From a virus, in the IMG/VR virus record IMGVR_UViG_3300032271_000867, positions 24,413-88,412 of that record: DNA of 64,000 nucleotides. One strand, given 5' to 3'. Below are positions 36,801-44,134 of the stretch, one piece after another. The translations under genes and the position numbers were made by a program. Each line of letters begins with the position of its first letter. The first letter of the stretch is position 1. Below the pieces are notes generated by a model. That model had not been told where the DNA came from and searched no databases. It worked only from the letters and a program-made list of their open reading frames with translations.

Positions 36801-38473
36801 ACAGCCGTATTTCCAGAGGCGTCAATGACGTTAAAAATTGAGTTATTTTGATAAACAGATGCAGTTATAGTGCTTCCACTGTAGCTGAAGTATGACCTAA
36901 GCCCTACAGTAAAAGTGTAAGTAGTAACTGAAATAATCGGCAAAGGGGCACCAAAACCAGTTTGAAGACCATAAACACCACCACCCCCAGTAGGAAAAGT
37001 AACAAATTGACCTACAGAAAATGAGTGAGCAACGGAGCCCGTAGAAAATGTTGTGTCGTTAGTATTAGCCGTAGCGCTAACTACTGTAGCTGTTAAAACT
37101 TTTCCGTACACATTTACTGCAGAGCTAGTAATGTTTACTGGGTAAAACCTTTGAATGTTAGTCCAAGTATTATCTGTACTTAACAAGTCTGAAGTAAGCA
37201 GAGTACCACTAGTAGGAATGCTAGTTCCATTAATAGACGTAATATTACTTAATAGGGGATTTAAACCTAAAGTAATGCTAGAGGTTCCACCATCCCAAGT
37301 AGTCCCAGAACTAAATGTAAGGTTAGAGTTAGTTAACCCTAAAGTATAAGTAGTGCTAGATTTAACGGTAATAGCTGCAGAACCGTCAAAGTTAACTCCG
37401 TTTATAGCACGGGGAGTAGCTAGGGTAGTAGCGGTAGAGGCGTTTCCAGTAAGTGCTCCAGTAAAAGTAGTTGCAGTTACTGATGTTAATCCAGATAAAA
37501 AAGTGCTACTATTTCCTAAAGAAATTGGGGTAGTACCTATAGTAATAGCACTATTTGTCAATCCAGTATTAGGTATAGTGGCAACTGTGCCCAAAGTTCC
37601 ATTACTAGTGTTAGTTACATAACCAGAGGTAGTAAGGCCACTGTCTTTAATAATTGGAGCTGTAAGAGTTCCCGTAAAAGTAGGGTTATTAATTGGGGAA
37701 AAAGTGCTTGCTGCAGTTGAAGTAGTTAAATAACTACTACTATCTAATGAGCCATCTGCCTTTAAAAACTGTGTTGAAAGTCCACCATTAATTACTACAG
37801 AGCCAAGCTTAAGGGTATCGTAATTAACTGATGACAAATCTACTGTTTGGTCTGCTGGCTCTACTCCATTTGAAAATAGATACCAAGTGCCATTAATATG
37901 ATTACGAACAAGCCCAGTGTGCTTGTGGTTGCTGATTGTTCCACCAGTAGTTCCATAAGCACCATAGAATCCAATGTCTACAGCATCGAGAGCATACTGA
38001 TTTTGTGAAAGGTAAATTACTGAGTCATTAACTGCCAAGTTAGTGGTGTTAATGATTGTTTGAGTGCCACTAACAGTAAAGTTACCTGATACAGATAAAT
38101 CACCAGAAAAACTAGCAGTAGTTCCTGTAATTCCTCCAGTAAAAGCAGCTCCTGAAAGATTAGCTTTGGTAGCTAAAGCCGTGTTTAACCCAGTGACTTG
38201 GGAAGTAGTAATCTGCAATAAAGTTTGGTCAATTCCTAAAATGTATTGACCAATAGATGCATTACCTGCATTTGTAATTGGGGAAACTACAGTTAAAGAT
38301 GTTGGGTTAATCCAACTTCTAACTCCTGCAGTAGTTGACGATAAAACTTTACCAGAAGTATCGGGAACACCTAAGTCAGGCTCTACCTGGTCTAGGCTAA
38401 TAAAATTGTAACGGTCTGCAGAAACTTGAGTAGGTGGAGTTTTCTTGACCTTACCTGAAACAAGTTTAGCCAT
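33878..38473 (-). CDS. Very long tail fibre protein with internal duplications
   Basis: 1531 aa; start set at ATG 38473 (GGAG upstream) inside AATGGCTAA of the preceding gene. Composed of repeat modules: a duplicated 110-residue unit (VDIGFYGAYGTTGG / LDIGFYGAYGTTGG) at both ends, a copy of the NRPDL-ITAPGHN module found in the neighbouring fibre, multiple TPTVDGTAAVGTS / THPTDTSR units, and four C-terminal LPTASxTxLGGVKV repeats of about 33 residues. Typical of long phage fibres that change by recombination. The final domain (YTATNPSLTPTSGVVTWTIS) may bind receptor. Confidence 0.8.
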   Translation of the reverse strand: MAKLVSGKVKKTPPTQVSADRYNFISLDQVEPDLGVPDTSGKVLSSTTAGVRSWINPTSLTVVSPITNAGNASIGQYILGIDQTLLQITTSQVTGLNTALATKANLSGAAFTGGITGTTASFSGDLSVSGNFTVSGTQTIINTTNLAVNDSVIYLSQNQYALDAVDIGFYGAYGTTGGTISNHKHTGLVRNHINGTWYLFSNGVEPADQTVDLSSVNYDTLKLGSVVINGGLSTQFLKADGSLDSSSYLTTSTAASTFSPINNPTFTGTLTAPIIKDSGLTTSGYVTNTSNGTLGTVATIPNTGLTNSAITIGTTPISLGNSSTFLSGLTSVTATTFTGALTGNASTATTLATPRAINGVNFDGSAAITVKSSTTYTLGLTNSNLTFSSGTTWDGGTSSITLGLNPLLSNITSINGTSIPTSGTLLTSDLLSTDNTWTNIQRFYPVNITSSAVNVYGKVLTATVVSATANTNDTTFSTGSVAHSFSVGQFVTFPTGGGGVYGLQTGFGAPLPIISVTTYTFTVGLRSYFSYSGSTITASVYQNNSIFNVIDASGNTAVAATSDGTLTITNKNRPDLSALNVVSNTAISPNAFAITNISSATGTGYWRITAPGHNIVQGQYITIDGVTPSSFNGKYLVGAVNSVTNIITIYYVSNFTYVSGGTVTVVPTAVSIRSNTGSSFSISTTGGISPFTVDSAVNSLTSLAVYESGTPLQRPAQIWYDYSSKSIGGVSSIYGNYLGEYSSTATPTNYWRISDGLTINGTNVINGFGNVTGPVTPSNTNITVAYATTGPLSATYFTGGGTATNVSGTSGTNQITVTYTGVVPIVGQTVTGTGIPSGTTVTAVSGSSPYAVTLSSSLTAAASGSYVFSDANGGTGVGSYFYTSTGTVIDGKSFSSTDVTNGTRVLIKDQADPKQNGIYYCSGFTGNLYFTRATDANNSTFGQLFTNKRVQVTNGTVNTGTSWVLSSSGTATNTVVKINTDSIAFTPTTTPSTTTPTVDGTAAVGTSISYARADHVHPTDTTRAPLASPALTGTPTVPTATADTNTTQAASTAFVLGQAGTATPNMDGTASVGTSTRFARQDHTHPTDTSRLSATATAGGDLTGNYPNPTLSAVGTAGTYTKVTTDSKGRVTSGTTLLASDIPNIAESQVTNLTSDLALKAPLASPTFTGTVNAADMNVSGTLTVGTYNIITSTNLSVSDSVIYLSNNQYSTDALDIGFYGAYGTTGGDVSNHKHAGLVRNHTNGVWTLFSNGVEPAGQTVDLTSVTYDTLLAGSFKINDGTSSQILAANGSTLTVDGNTITINNGVISGSPSFSLPTASTTVLGGVKIDGTTVTINGSGVISAPYTYTLPTASSTVLGGVKVGSNLVIDGSGVLSGTYSYTLPTASTTTLGGVKVDGTTITINGSGVISGANTYVLPAATASALGGIKVGTGLSVTADGTLSASTVNKYTATNPSLTPTSGVVTWTISAATHGLGTAGLFLVQVRDITTNTAAAIVVTDIVIDETTGNVTLSWNAATTVAAGKYRVMMVG
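34180..34545 (-). repeat. Tandem repeats in fibre gene 3' region
   Basis: Units of about 100 bp encode LPTAS(T/S)T(V/T)LGGVK(V/I) followed by DGTTxTINGSGVISG. Three full and one degenerate copy are visible. They probably form repeated shaft turns and are a substrate for copy-number change. Boundaries are approximate. Confidence 0.6.
34600..34950 (-). repeat. Second copy of fibre duplication (partner near 37765-38100)
   Basis: About 110 codons matching the segment near 37765-38100 in the same gene: both encode DSVIYLS(Q/N)NQY, DIGFYGAYGTTGG, SNHKH(T/A)GLVRNH and LFSNGVEPA(D/G)QTVDL. DNA similarity is evident by eye. Likely arose by intragenic duplication or exchange between fibre genes. Ends approximate. 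Confidence 0.65.
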
Positions 38474-38795
38474 TAGCACTCTCCAAAATAGAAAGAGTTA
38501 GCTTCAAAGCATTATTAGTATCAGAAACAATTTGCAAAGAGTTGCCCGTCTCTAAAACCAGTTTACCTGTGGTAACAGACGAAGCGTCATTTGCTGGAAT
38601 TGAAAACCCGTTTACAAGTTCGGTAGCAACACCGTTTCTAAAAAGTGAGACAGTAGCTTTTGCAGTAGTAGCTCCTACATTAGAGATTTGAGCCATCAAA
38701 ACAATTCCAGTGTAACCATCAGGAGCAGTATAAACAGTTTGAGTAGTAGTAGTAATAACTAAAGTAACTGTTCTAAATATATTTAATGCAGCCAT
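38466..38795 (-). CDS. Small beta-sandwich structural protein
   Basis: 109 aa: AALNIFRTVTLVITTTTQTV, APDGYTGIVLMAQISNVGAT, VSLFRNGVATELVNGFSIPA. The pattern resembles small fibre-associated or tail proteins of T4-like cyanophages that carry one beta-sandwich. No family named. Located at the head of the fibre operon; 8-nt overlap with the long fibre gene. Confidence 0.5.
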   Translation of the reverse strand: MAALNIFRTVTLVITTTTQTVYTAPDGYTGIVLMAQISNVGATTAKATVSLFRNGVATELVNGFSIPANDASSVTTGKLVLETGNSLQIVSDTNNALKLTLSILESANG

Positions 38796-39064
38796 TATTT
38801 AACCTCAAGTGCAAATAAAGTTTGGATAGCGTCATCAAACGCAGTGGGATTTGCTAGCGCAATTTTGTGGACTTCAGGATTACTATGAAAAATAGAAGTA
38901 GTTACAGAGCGCAAAGAATTTTTAACTACTTCAGCTACTTCTGCACCGTGAACTTCAGTAACTTTGTTTATTTCATCAATCATTAAATTTTCTACAAAAG
39001 CACGTAAAGTTTTAACAGTTAATGACGTGTTACCTGGCATAGTTGATGCATTAAATTTTTCCAT
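38795..39064 (-). CDS. Small unknown structural protein
   Basis: 89 aa from ATG 39064 (AAGG five bases upstream); the TTG four codons earlier is less likely. It is helical: TSLTVKTLRAFVENLMIDEI and VTEVHGAEVAEVVKNSLRSV. Not recognised. May chaperone or anchor the fibres, by position only. Confidence 0.45.
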   Translation of the reverse strand: MEKFNASTMPGNTSLTVKTLRAFVENLMIDEINKVTEVHGAEVAEVVKNSLRSVTTSIFHSNPEVHKIALANPTAFDDAIQTLFALEVK

Positions 39065-39065
39065 G

Positions 39066-40442
39066 TTAACCTTCAATGGCTAGTAGGTACGGGGTCATAA
39101 CTGCAAAAAGACTCTTATTAAAAGCATCGCCTTCAATAGTTCCAGAGGCACGGTTAATAGTTAGCCCGCTACCAATACGGAAGTCACCTCGTTGATCAGT
39201 ACTAGTATAGAAAACTTTGCCACCATTTAACTCCCTAACTTCCTTAGTTTGGTCAGGAATACCGCCAAGTTGTGGAAGTGCAGTAGCCAATTCTGTTCCA
39301 GCACCTGCATACTCAAAAGTATGTCCAGAAGCTGTAATAAGACTTCTTTGATAAAAGTTAACTGCTCCACTAGGAATATCATTTAATAATGGTTCAAGTA
39401 AAGTTACTGTGCAAGTATTGCTTATAGAAGAATAGTTAGTAACATTAGCAACAGTATAAAATTGACTTGATGGGTCATTTGAAAATCTAACAGTGTTATT
39501 AATTCGTGGTCTTGCAGTTAAATTAGTTAAAGAAATAGTGGTGCTTCTTTTGCTTAAACTTGCGGTAGATCCTGTGTAAAGCGATGGGCTAGTTCCATCA
39601 GCAACTAAACCATAATTACCAAAAGAAGTGTCTGAGCCAATCAAAGAACAAAATCCACCAGACTCGCACCAAACTCCATAGTTACAGGCAATTGTGTAAA
39701 TACTTACTAATTGAGCGTATCCCTGATTAATAATGTGGATACCGATTCCACCTTGATTTACTTGAGTAAACTGTCCGGCAACCATAGATTTACCGCCATA
39801 TGCCAAACTACCATCGATACGCATACCAGTACCCGTAGTAGTAATAGATGAGCAGTTATAAATATATGGGCTAGCAGTAATTACTCCAGCACCAGTGGGA
39901 GGAAATGCAATAGCAGCTGCCGGAGACACATGGTTTCTAAAAGTAACTTCTTTTACATAAGATCCATTATTTACATAAAAAATGTCTTGAGTAGGGTTAG
40001 CTGGCTGAATGTTTACTGAACGAAGACTATCACCAACAATAGAAGTTTTAGCTGGAATAGTTACTGGGTTTTGTTCTGTATAAGTTCCACTTTTAACAAA
40101 AATAGTTGTAAAGTCTGATGTTACAGCCGCACAAGCGGCTTTAATACTAGCAAATGAATTGTGGATAGTAGACCCGTCATTATTATCATCGCCTGTTTTT
40201 GAGACATACAAAACATTTGTTGTTGAATCTGCAGGTCCCACAGGTCCTCTTGGTCCAGTTGGACCACGTTGACTAGGAACCCCGGGAAGTAAAGCAATAT
40301 CTAGTTCTGGTTGGGGGCCATTAGGGTCTATAAAAGGAGGAGGAAATATTGCGTCTGGTTGTGGGTAATTATTAGGATTGTATGGTTCTTCTCTATAAGG
40401 AATTAAATTAATATCTTTTTCAGGTAATGGCACATTTGTCAT
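39066..40442 (-). CDS. Structural protein with collagen-like tract and beta-helix
   Basis: 458 aa. Pro-rich N-terminus (PYREEPYNPNNYPQPD), then GPTGPRGPVGPA, a short collagen-like Gly-Pro tract, then a parallel beta-helix (LYVSKTGDDNNDGSTIHNSF, TIFVKSGTYTEQNPVTIPAK). The C-terminal GGKVFYTSTDQRGDFRIG and NKSLFAVMTPYLLAIEG are motifs I know from T4-like cyanophage structural proteins. Probably a collar or fibre-base protein. Overlaps the next gene by 4 nt. Confidence 0.7.
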   Translation of the reverse strand: MTNVPLPEKDINLIPYREEPYNPNNYPQPDAIFPPPFIDPNGPQPELDIALLPGVPSQRGPTGPRGPVGPADSTTNVLYVSKTGDDNNDGSTIHNSFASIKAACAAVTSDFTTIFVKSGTYTEQNPVTIPAKTSIVGDSLRSVNIQPANPTQDIFYVNNGSYVKEVTFRNHVSPAAAIAFPPTGAGVITASPYIYNCSSITTTGTGMRIDGSLAYGGKSMVAGQFTQVNQGGIGIHIINQGYAQLVSIYTIACNYGVWCESGGFCSLIGSDTSFGNYGLVADGTSPSLYTGSTASLSKRSTTISLTNLTARPRINNTVRFSNDPSSQFYTVANVTNYSSISNTCTVTLLEPLLNDIPSGAVNFYQRSLITASGHTFEYAGAGTELATALPQLGGIPDQTKEVRELNGGKVFYTSTDQRGDFRIGSGLTINRASGTIEGDAFNKSLFAVMTPYLLAIEG

Positions 40443-41521
40443 AGAACTACATCGCTAACTCTTACAGTAAAGAAATTATCTCCCTTAATCTCAACAGGAA
40501 GAATAGACCCACTATTAGGGTTTGTGTTATTTGGATCAATAATCTGAAGAGACCAGTAAGTGCGTTCTGCTAATCTTAGTGTTTGATCTGATGTTAAAGA
40601 TAAAGTGGCAGTGTAGGTTCCGTTCGTTGGTCCCACTACAGACAAAGTAAAATTTTGAACGACCAAAACACTGCCACGCTGATTCAGGAGTTTTGCTACG
40701 TATGAGATTGAGTTGTCATACGATCCTGTAAACTGTACAGTCGTACTAAATGCACGACCTTGATATGCAGTAAGTTCTCCACCAGATGTAGGCCATGCAG
40801 CTGGTTTATCAGCATAACTAGGCATAGGAGAATGTACACGCTGTGGGTAAGAACGGTCGTCAACTTCTTGAGGCTTATACACAGGAACATAGCGACCTGT
40901 AGCCTTAGAAATACGGCGAAGTGAAGTGACATCGACCTTGTAAAGTCCAATACCTAATTGAACACAAAGATCCCGATACTGAGCCTGACGAGCCTGTACC
41001 ATGTCCATTAGCTGACGATATCGCTCAGATCGTGGAATGCTAACACCATCAGGCGCTGCAATATCAATGTCAAATGATGCATCTGTGGCCAAAGTATAAA
41101 GTGCAATTGTAACTGCATAAATAGCTACAGGATATTCTTCAATTTGTGGCAAAGATTCTACAGTTACTTTTCTGCCCATTGAATCTTGGTGACCAGCAGA
41201 GTGTTGATTTACAGAATCAGTAACAATAGTTCCTAATTCAGTAGGAGTAAAGTACCTGTAGTATTTTCCACTTACTGTCATCTCATCGCCATCAGCAGGA
41301 ACAGTGTCAATAATAAGAACACCCGTTTGCTCTTCAATTTCACAATGGCTAGAAATATCTACACCATTTTTAAAAATTAAAGTTGCCTCTGCATCTAAAG
41401 GAGCATAATCTAATTTAAAACGGTTAGTACTTCCATCTGCAACAAATTGAGAGACAAAAGTTTTTCCTAAATCTCCAAGTTCTAGTCGAACTCTATCAAT
41501 TAGTGTTGTTAATGAAGCCAC
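40439..41521 (-). CDS. Virion structural protein, probably head-tail junction
   Basis: 360 aa. N-terminus TTLIDRVRLELGDLGKTFVS and the FKLDYAPLDAEATLIFKNGV strand pair look like head-tail connector or neck proteins. EEYPVAIYAVTIALYTLATD and RYRQLMDMVQARQAQYRDL form the helical core. The C-terminal 110 residues form an immunoglobulin-like domain (TVQFTGSYDNSISYVAKLL). Placement between capsid and fibre genes fits a connector/collar role. ATG follows GGAGGAA. Confidence 0.6.
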   Translation of the reverse strand: MASLTTLIDRVRLELGDLGKTFVSQFVADGSTNRFKLDYAPLDAEATLIFKNGVDISSHCEIEEQTGVLIIDTVPADGDEMTVSGKYYRYFTPTELGTIVTDSVNQHSAGHQDSMGRKVTVESLPQIEEYPVAIYAVTIALYTLATDASFDIDIAAPDGVSIPRSERYRQLMDMVQARQAQYRDLCVQLGIGLYKVDVTSLRRISKATGRYVPVYKPQEVDDRSYPQRVHSPMPSYADKPAAWPTSGGELTAYQGRAFSTTVQFTGSYDNSISYVAKLLNQRGSVLVVQNFTLSVVGPTNGTYTATLSLTSDQTLRLAERTYWSLQIIDPNNTNPNSGSILPVEIKGDNFFTVRVSDVVL

Positions 41522-41589
41522 ATTTCCTCCGAAATTTTAATACTTTTATGGTCTCGCATATTTGCTAATAATTCAGCCCAAACGTAAAA

Positions 41590-41632
41590 GTCCGCCCTGC
41601 TGTGAGGATGTTGGCAGACCAGCAGGACGGAC
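41590..41632 (-). terminator. Intrinsic terminator after 124-aa head gene
   Basis: Arms 41590-41602 and 41620-41632 pair over 13 bp. The only non-Watson-Crick position is C-A on the plus strand but a G-U wobble in minus-strand RNA, so the RNA hairpin is intact only for leftward transcription. The minus-strand stem is followed by UUUUACGUUU. It separates the capsid operon from the collar/fibre operon. Confidence 0.8.
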
Positions 41633-41650
41633 AGAATTTGAAGATAACTT

Positions 41651-42025
41651 TTAGTTAGGTCTCCAAATATAACCAAGGCGCTCTAGGTAATCAGCAAGGT
41701 CGACTGGAACCTCGTATTTGACACCGGCCTTGAAATCAAAGGTATTTCCAACACCATAAGTCATCTGCTCAATGTCAGTAATAGTACGGATAATAGTAGT
41801 TTTTTTAGAAGCAGTAGTAATGCCTACTGTTTCAATTTCATCAATAATGATAGGTTGATCTGGACGTTTTGGATCAAATACTGCAGTTTCTAAAAGTTCT
41901 TCTTCAGCAGCACGAGATATAGAAATCTCATCTTTTCGTCTTTTTAATTCTGCAGCATTCTTTTTTGCTGCATCTTCCACTGCACGGCCGGTAGCGTCTA
42001 GTGGGCTTGTTGGGTTATTTGCCAC
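41651..42025 (-). CDS. Conserved head-region protein, unknown function
   Basis: 124 aa. N-terminus helical and charged (NAAELKRRKDEISISRAAEE), then EIETVGITTASKKTTIIRTI, MTYGVGNTFDFKAGVKYEVP and a C-terminal DYLERLGYIWRPN. The last part is a pattern I associate with small head-completion or scaffold-related phage proteins. ATG preceded by AAGGAG. Lies between two terminators, so it probably has its own transcription unit. Confidence 0.5.
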   Translation of the reverse strand: MANNPTSPLDATGRAVEDAAKKNAAELKRRKDEISISRAAEEELLETAVFDPKRPDQPIIIDEIETVGITTASKKTTIIRTITDIEQMTYGVGNTFDFKAGVKYEVPVDLADYLERLGYIWRPN

Positions 42026-42058
42026 GATGTTTTTTCTCCTTATTAGATGTGGTAAAAA

Positions 42059-42090
42059 GTAAGGGGACGGAGCGAACTCCGCCCCCTTAC
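42059..42090 (-). terminator. Intrinsic terminator behind major capsid gene
   Basis: In minus-strand RNA the 14-bp stem (42059-42072 with 42077-42090) is closed by a UUCG tetraloop and followed by UUUUUACC. The one A-C mismatch on the plus strand becomes a G-U pair in the minus-strand RNA. Begins 11 nt behind the capsid stop codon; a very strong terminator and RNA stabiliser. Confidence 0.9.
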
Positions 42091-42100
42091 GCTAGCTTTG

Positions 42101-43216
42101 TTAGTTGGTGTAAACCTTAACAATAGCCTGGTCGGTGATCACACCAAGACCCCAGATTGAGTACCATGCTAGAGCATGCTCACGACCAAAGTCTAGAACA
42201 CCGCCATCACGAAGCTCAACTGGAAGGCTGATTGCGTGACCAAATGCGTTGTCACCAATCATGATTGACTCGTAGACATCTGCACCTGGAGTACCAGAAG
42301 TTGCAGTTGCACCTGAGTTCTCAGGGTTACCACCAAGACCTGGGCCAGTGTTAGCCTTTACAGGAACACCGGTCTGGTCAGCAACAGTACCAACTAGTGA
42401 GCTGTAGTCAACTGCTACACTGCTAGTTAGCTTGTTAACCTGAGTGGTCTCGATGAATACGACGTCATATAGACGGCCAATCTCACCTAGCATAAAGTTA
42501 CCTGGGGCAGCATACTTGGTAACTTCGATAAACTCTGGGTTTGAACGAAGGTCACGTGACTGCTTAGGGTGAATGAACTGGACGTAGGTCTCACCTAGAC
42601 GTGGAATGTTCTTACTAGCAAGAGTAAGAGCAGCATCCTTGATTGCACCAGTGGTTAGCTTAAACTGACCAGTTAGTGAAGCAAGCGAAGTACCTACAGT
42701 ACCTTCAGCATAAGTGTTGAAGGTAGTTGATGCTGAGAAACCTGAACGGTCATAACCATAGACAGCTGAGGTAGCAGCTGCAAGAGTGTTACGTGCCTGG
42801 AGGTCTAGGTACTGTGCCATGTGGCGACCTAGAAGACGTGAAGCCGAAGCCATGATGTCGTCAAACGAAGCGTTCAATAGAAGCTCCGAAACAGCGACAG
42901 CATAACCGTGCTCTGCAACAGTAATAGCAATCTGCTCTGCAGTCAAAGCGTTAGTGGTCATACGTACACCTTCAGTAAGTGGAGAAGCCACTACATCAAA
43001 GTTCTTGTAACGTAGGAAGTTAACACGAAGACCAGGAGCTACACCAAGTTCAGTTTTCTTAACAGCAAACTGCTCGAAGCGTAGAATTGGCATTGCCTGG
43101 AAAAGGATTTCCTTTGACCAGATGGTTTGAATAGCCTGCGATAGCTGACTATTAGAACCCGAATAAGCGGTAGGGGCTCCAGCAAGCTGGCCCGAACCTG
43201 TAATAGCTGACGCCAT
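42101..43216 (-). CDS. Major capsid protein (HK97 fold, N4 gp56-like)
   Basis: 371 aa. LSQAIQTIWSKEILFQAMPI, RFEQFAVKKTELG and VRMTTNALTAEQIAITVAEH are typical of the N4-gp56-type HK97-fold coat proteins. Later RLGETYVQFIHPKQSRDLRS and PGNFMLGEIGRLYDVVFIET complete the fold, with EHALAWYSIWGLGVITDQAI near the end. Base composition is richer in GC than neighbouring genes, as for highly expressed phage genes. ATG has AGGAGC upstream; terminator directly behind. Confidence 0.92.
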   Translation of the reverse strand: MASAITGSGQLAGAPTAYSGSNSQLSQAIQTIWSKEILFQAMPILRFEQFAVKKTELGVAPGLRVNFLRYKNFDVVASPLTEGVRMTTNALTAEQIAITVAEHGYAVAVSELLLNASFDDIMASASRLLGRHMAQYLDLQARNTLAAATSAVYGYDRSGFSASTTFNTYAEGTVGTSLASLTGQFKLTTGAIKDAALTLASKNIPRLGETYVQFIHPKQSRDLRSNPEFIEVTKYAAPGNFMLGEIGRLYDVVFIETTQVNKLTSSVAVDYSSLVGTVADQTGVPVKANTGPGLGGNPENSGATATSGTPGADVYESIMIGDNAFGHAISLPVELRDGGVLDFGREHALAWYSIWGLGVITDQAIVKVYTN

Positions 43217-43251
43217 TTATTTGCTCCTTTCAAGAGCGTTGATAGGTTAGG

Positions 43252-44031
43252 TTAGTTACCGAACAATCCCTGTCCACGGTTATTACTGTTGCCCAAAAGT
43301 TTTGAGCGATTTTTGATGTATTCGTCCATTGGCATCTTAGAGATGTCTTCCGGTGTATATGATCGTTGGTCCATATTGTTGTCGAGGGGTCCAGACGCAG
43401 GAACTGTAATTCTAGTTCCTACTTGTTCCTTACGACTCTGCTGTGCCACTGACGCAACAGAGTCCAGGATTTTAGCAGAGCGATCTTTCATAACTAAGAC
43501 GCTCTGCTCTATCTCGTCTTTAGTTCCACCCTGAATTAAATCTAATAATTCAGGAAGTACATTGTCACGTTCTTGGTCAATACGCTGACGGCGGTATGTG
43601 TCTAGCTCTTGATACTCACGTTCACGCTGAAGAAGTGCAAATGTGCGCTCTCGCTCTTGGCGCTCTGCCTCAAGCTTTGCTGCCCATTCATCTTCTTTAG
43701 TTTTTAGAAGTTGTTTAAAAGACATTTCGTCTTCTTCTTGAGCCTTTTTTTCAGCAAGCCGCTGTGCTTCACGTTCATGGCGTTTAGCCTGTTTTTCCGC
43801 TTCTCTAGCAGCTTGTTCTTCACGCTCTTTGCGAAGAATAGAAATTTCTTCCTGTAACTTTTCTAGTTGAGGATATAACTTATCTTTTTCTTGTTTTCTA
43901 GCTTTTTGAATAGCCTCTGTAAGATCCGATTGATTTGGGATCTCTACTTCAGGGGTATTCGGCGTTGTTGGCTCTGATTCAGTTTCAAAACCATCTTCGT
44001 TATTTTCCATAAATACATATTCTCTTTTCAT
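43252..44031 (-). CDS. Capsid scaffold protein
   Basis: 259 aa, highly charged and helical. Residues about 35-150 are a long Glu/Lys/Gln coiled coil (EKDKLYPQLEKLQEEISILR, AEKQAKRHEREAQRLAEKKA). The C-terminus (SYTPEDISKMPMDEYIKNRS) is shared in pattern with scaffold proteins next to N4-like coat proteins. It lies between portal and coat genes. ATG at 44031 is possible, but the ATG at 44010 (MENNEDGFE) would also serve; neither has a strong ribosome site. Confidence 0.75.
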   Translation of the reverse strand: MKREYVFMENNEDGFETESEPTTPNTPEVEIPNQSDLTEAIQKARKQEKDKLYPQLEKLQEEISILRKEREEQAAREAEKQAKRHEREAQRLAEKKAQEEDEMSFKQLLKTKEDEWAAKLEAERQERERTFALLQREREYQELDTYRRQRIDQERDNVLPELLDLIQGGTKDEIEQSVLVMKDRSAKILDSVASVAQQSRKEQVGTRITVPASGPLDNNMDQRSYTPEDISKMPMDEYIKNRSKLLGNSNNRGQGLFGN

Positions 44032-44095
44032 TCACTTGGTCGTTTTCCGAATTAATAACACATGACCTATTACTTGTACAAAACTATTGCACCGC

Positions 44096-44125
44096 ATTAT
44101 AGACAAATTGTCTCTATAAACTCAA
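44096..44125 (-). promoter_or_regulatory. Sigma70-like promoter with overlapping palindrome before scaffold-capsid operon
   Basis: Minus-strand TTGAGT (plus 44120-44125) and perfect TATAAT (44096-44101) are 18 bp apart, a good bacterial promoter. The spacer contains AGACAAATTGTCT (44101-44113), a perfect 6-1-6 palindrome that touches the -10, a likely operator. Transcription would start near 44088 and run into scaffold and coat genes. Function is inferred from consensus match only. Confidence 0.6.
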
Positions 44126-44134
44126 TAAAAATTA

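Noticed and set aside
37155-37622. Plus-strand frames opposite the long fibre
   Set aside because: Repetitive fibre DNA rich in ACT/GTA triplets gives long antisense frames; Val/Pro-rich products are artefacts.
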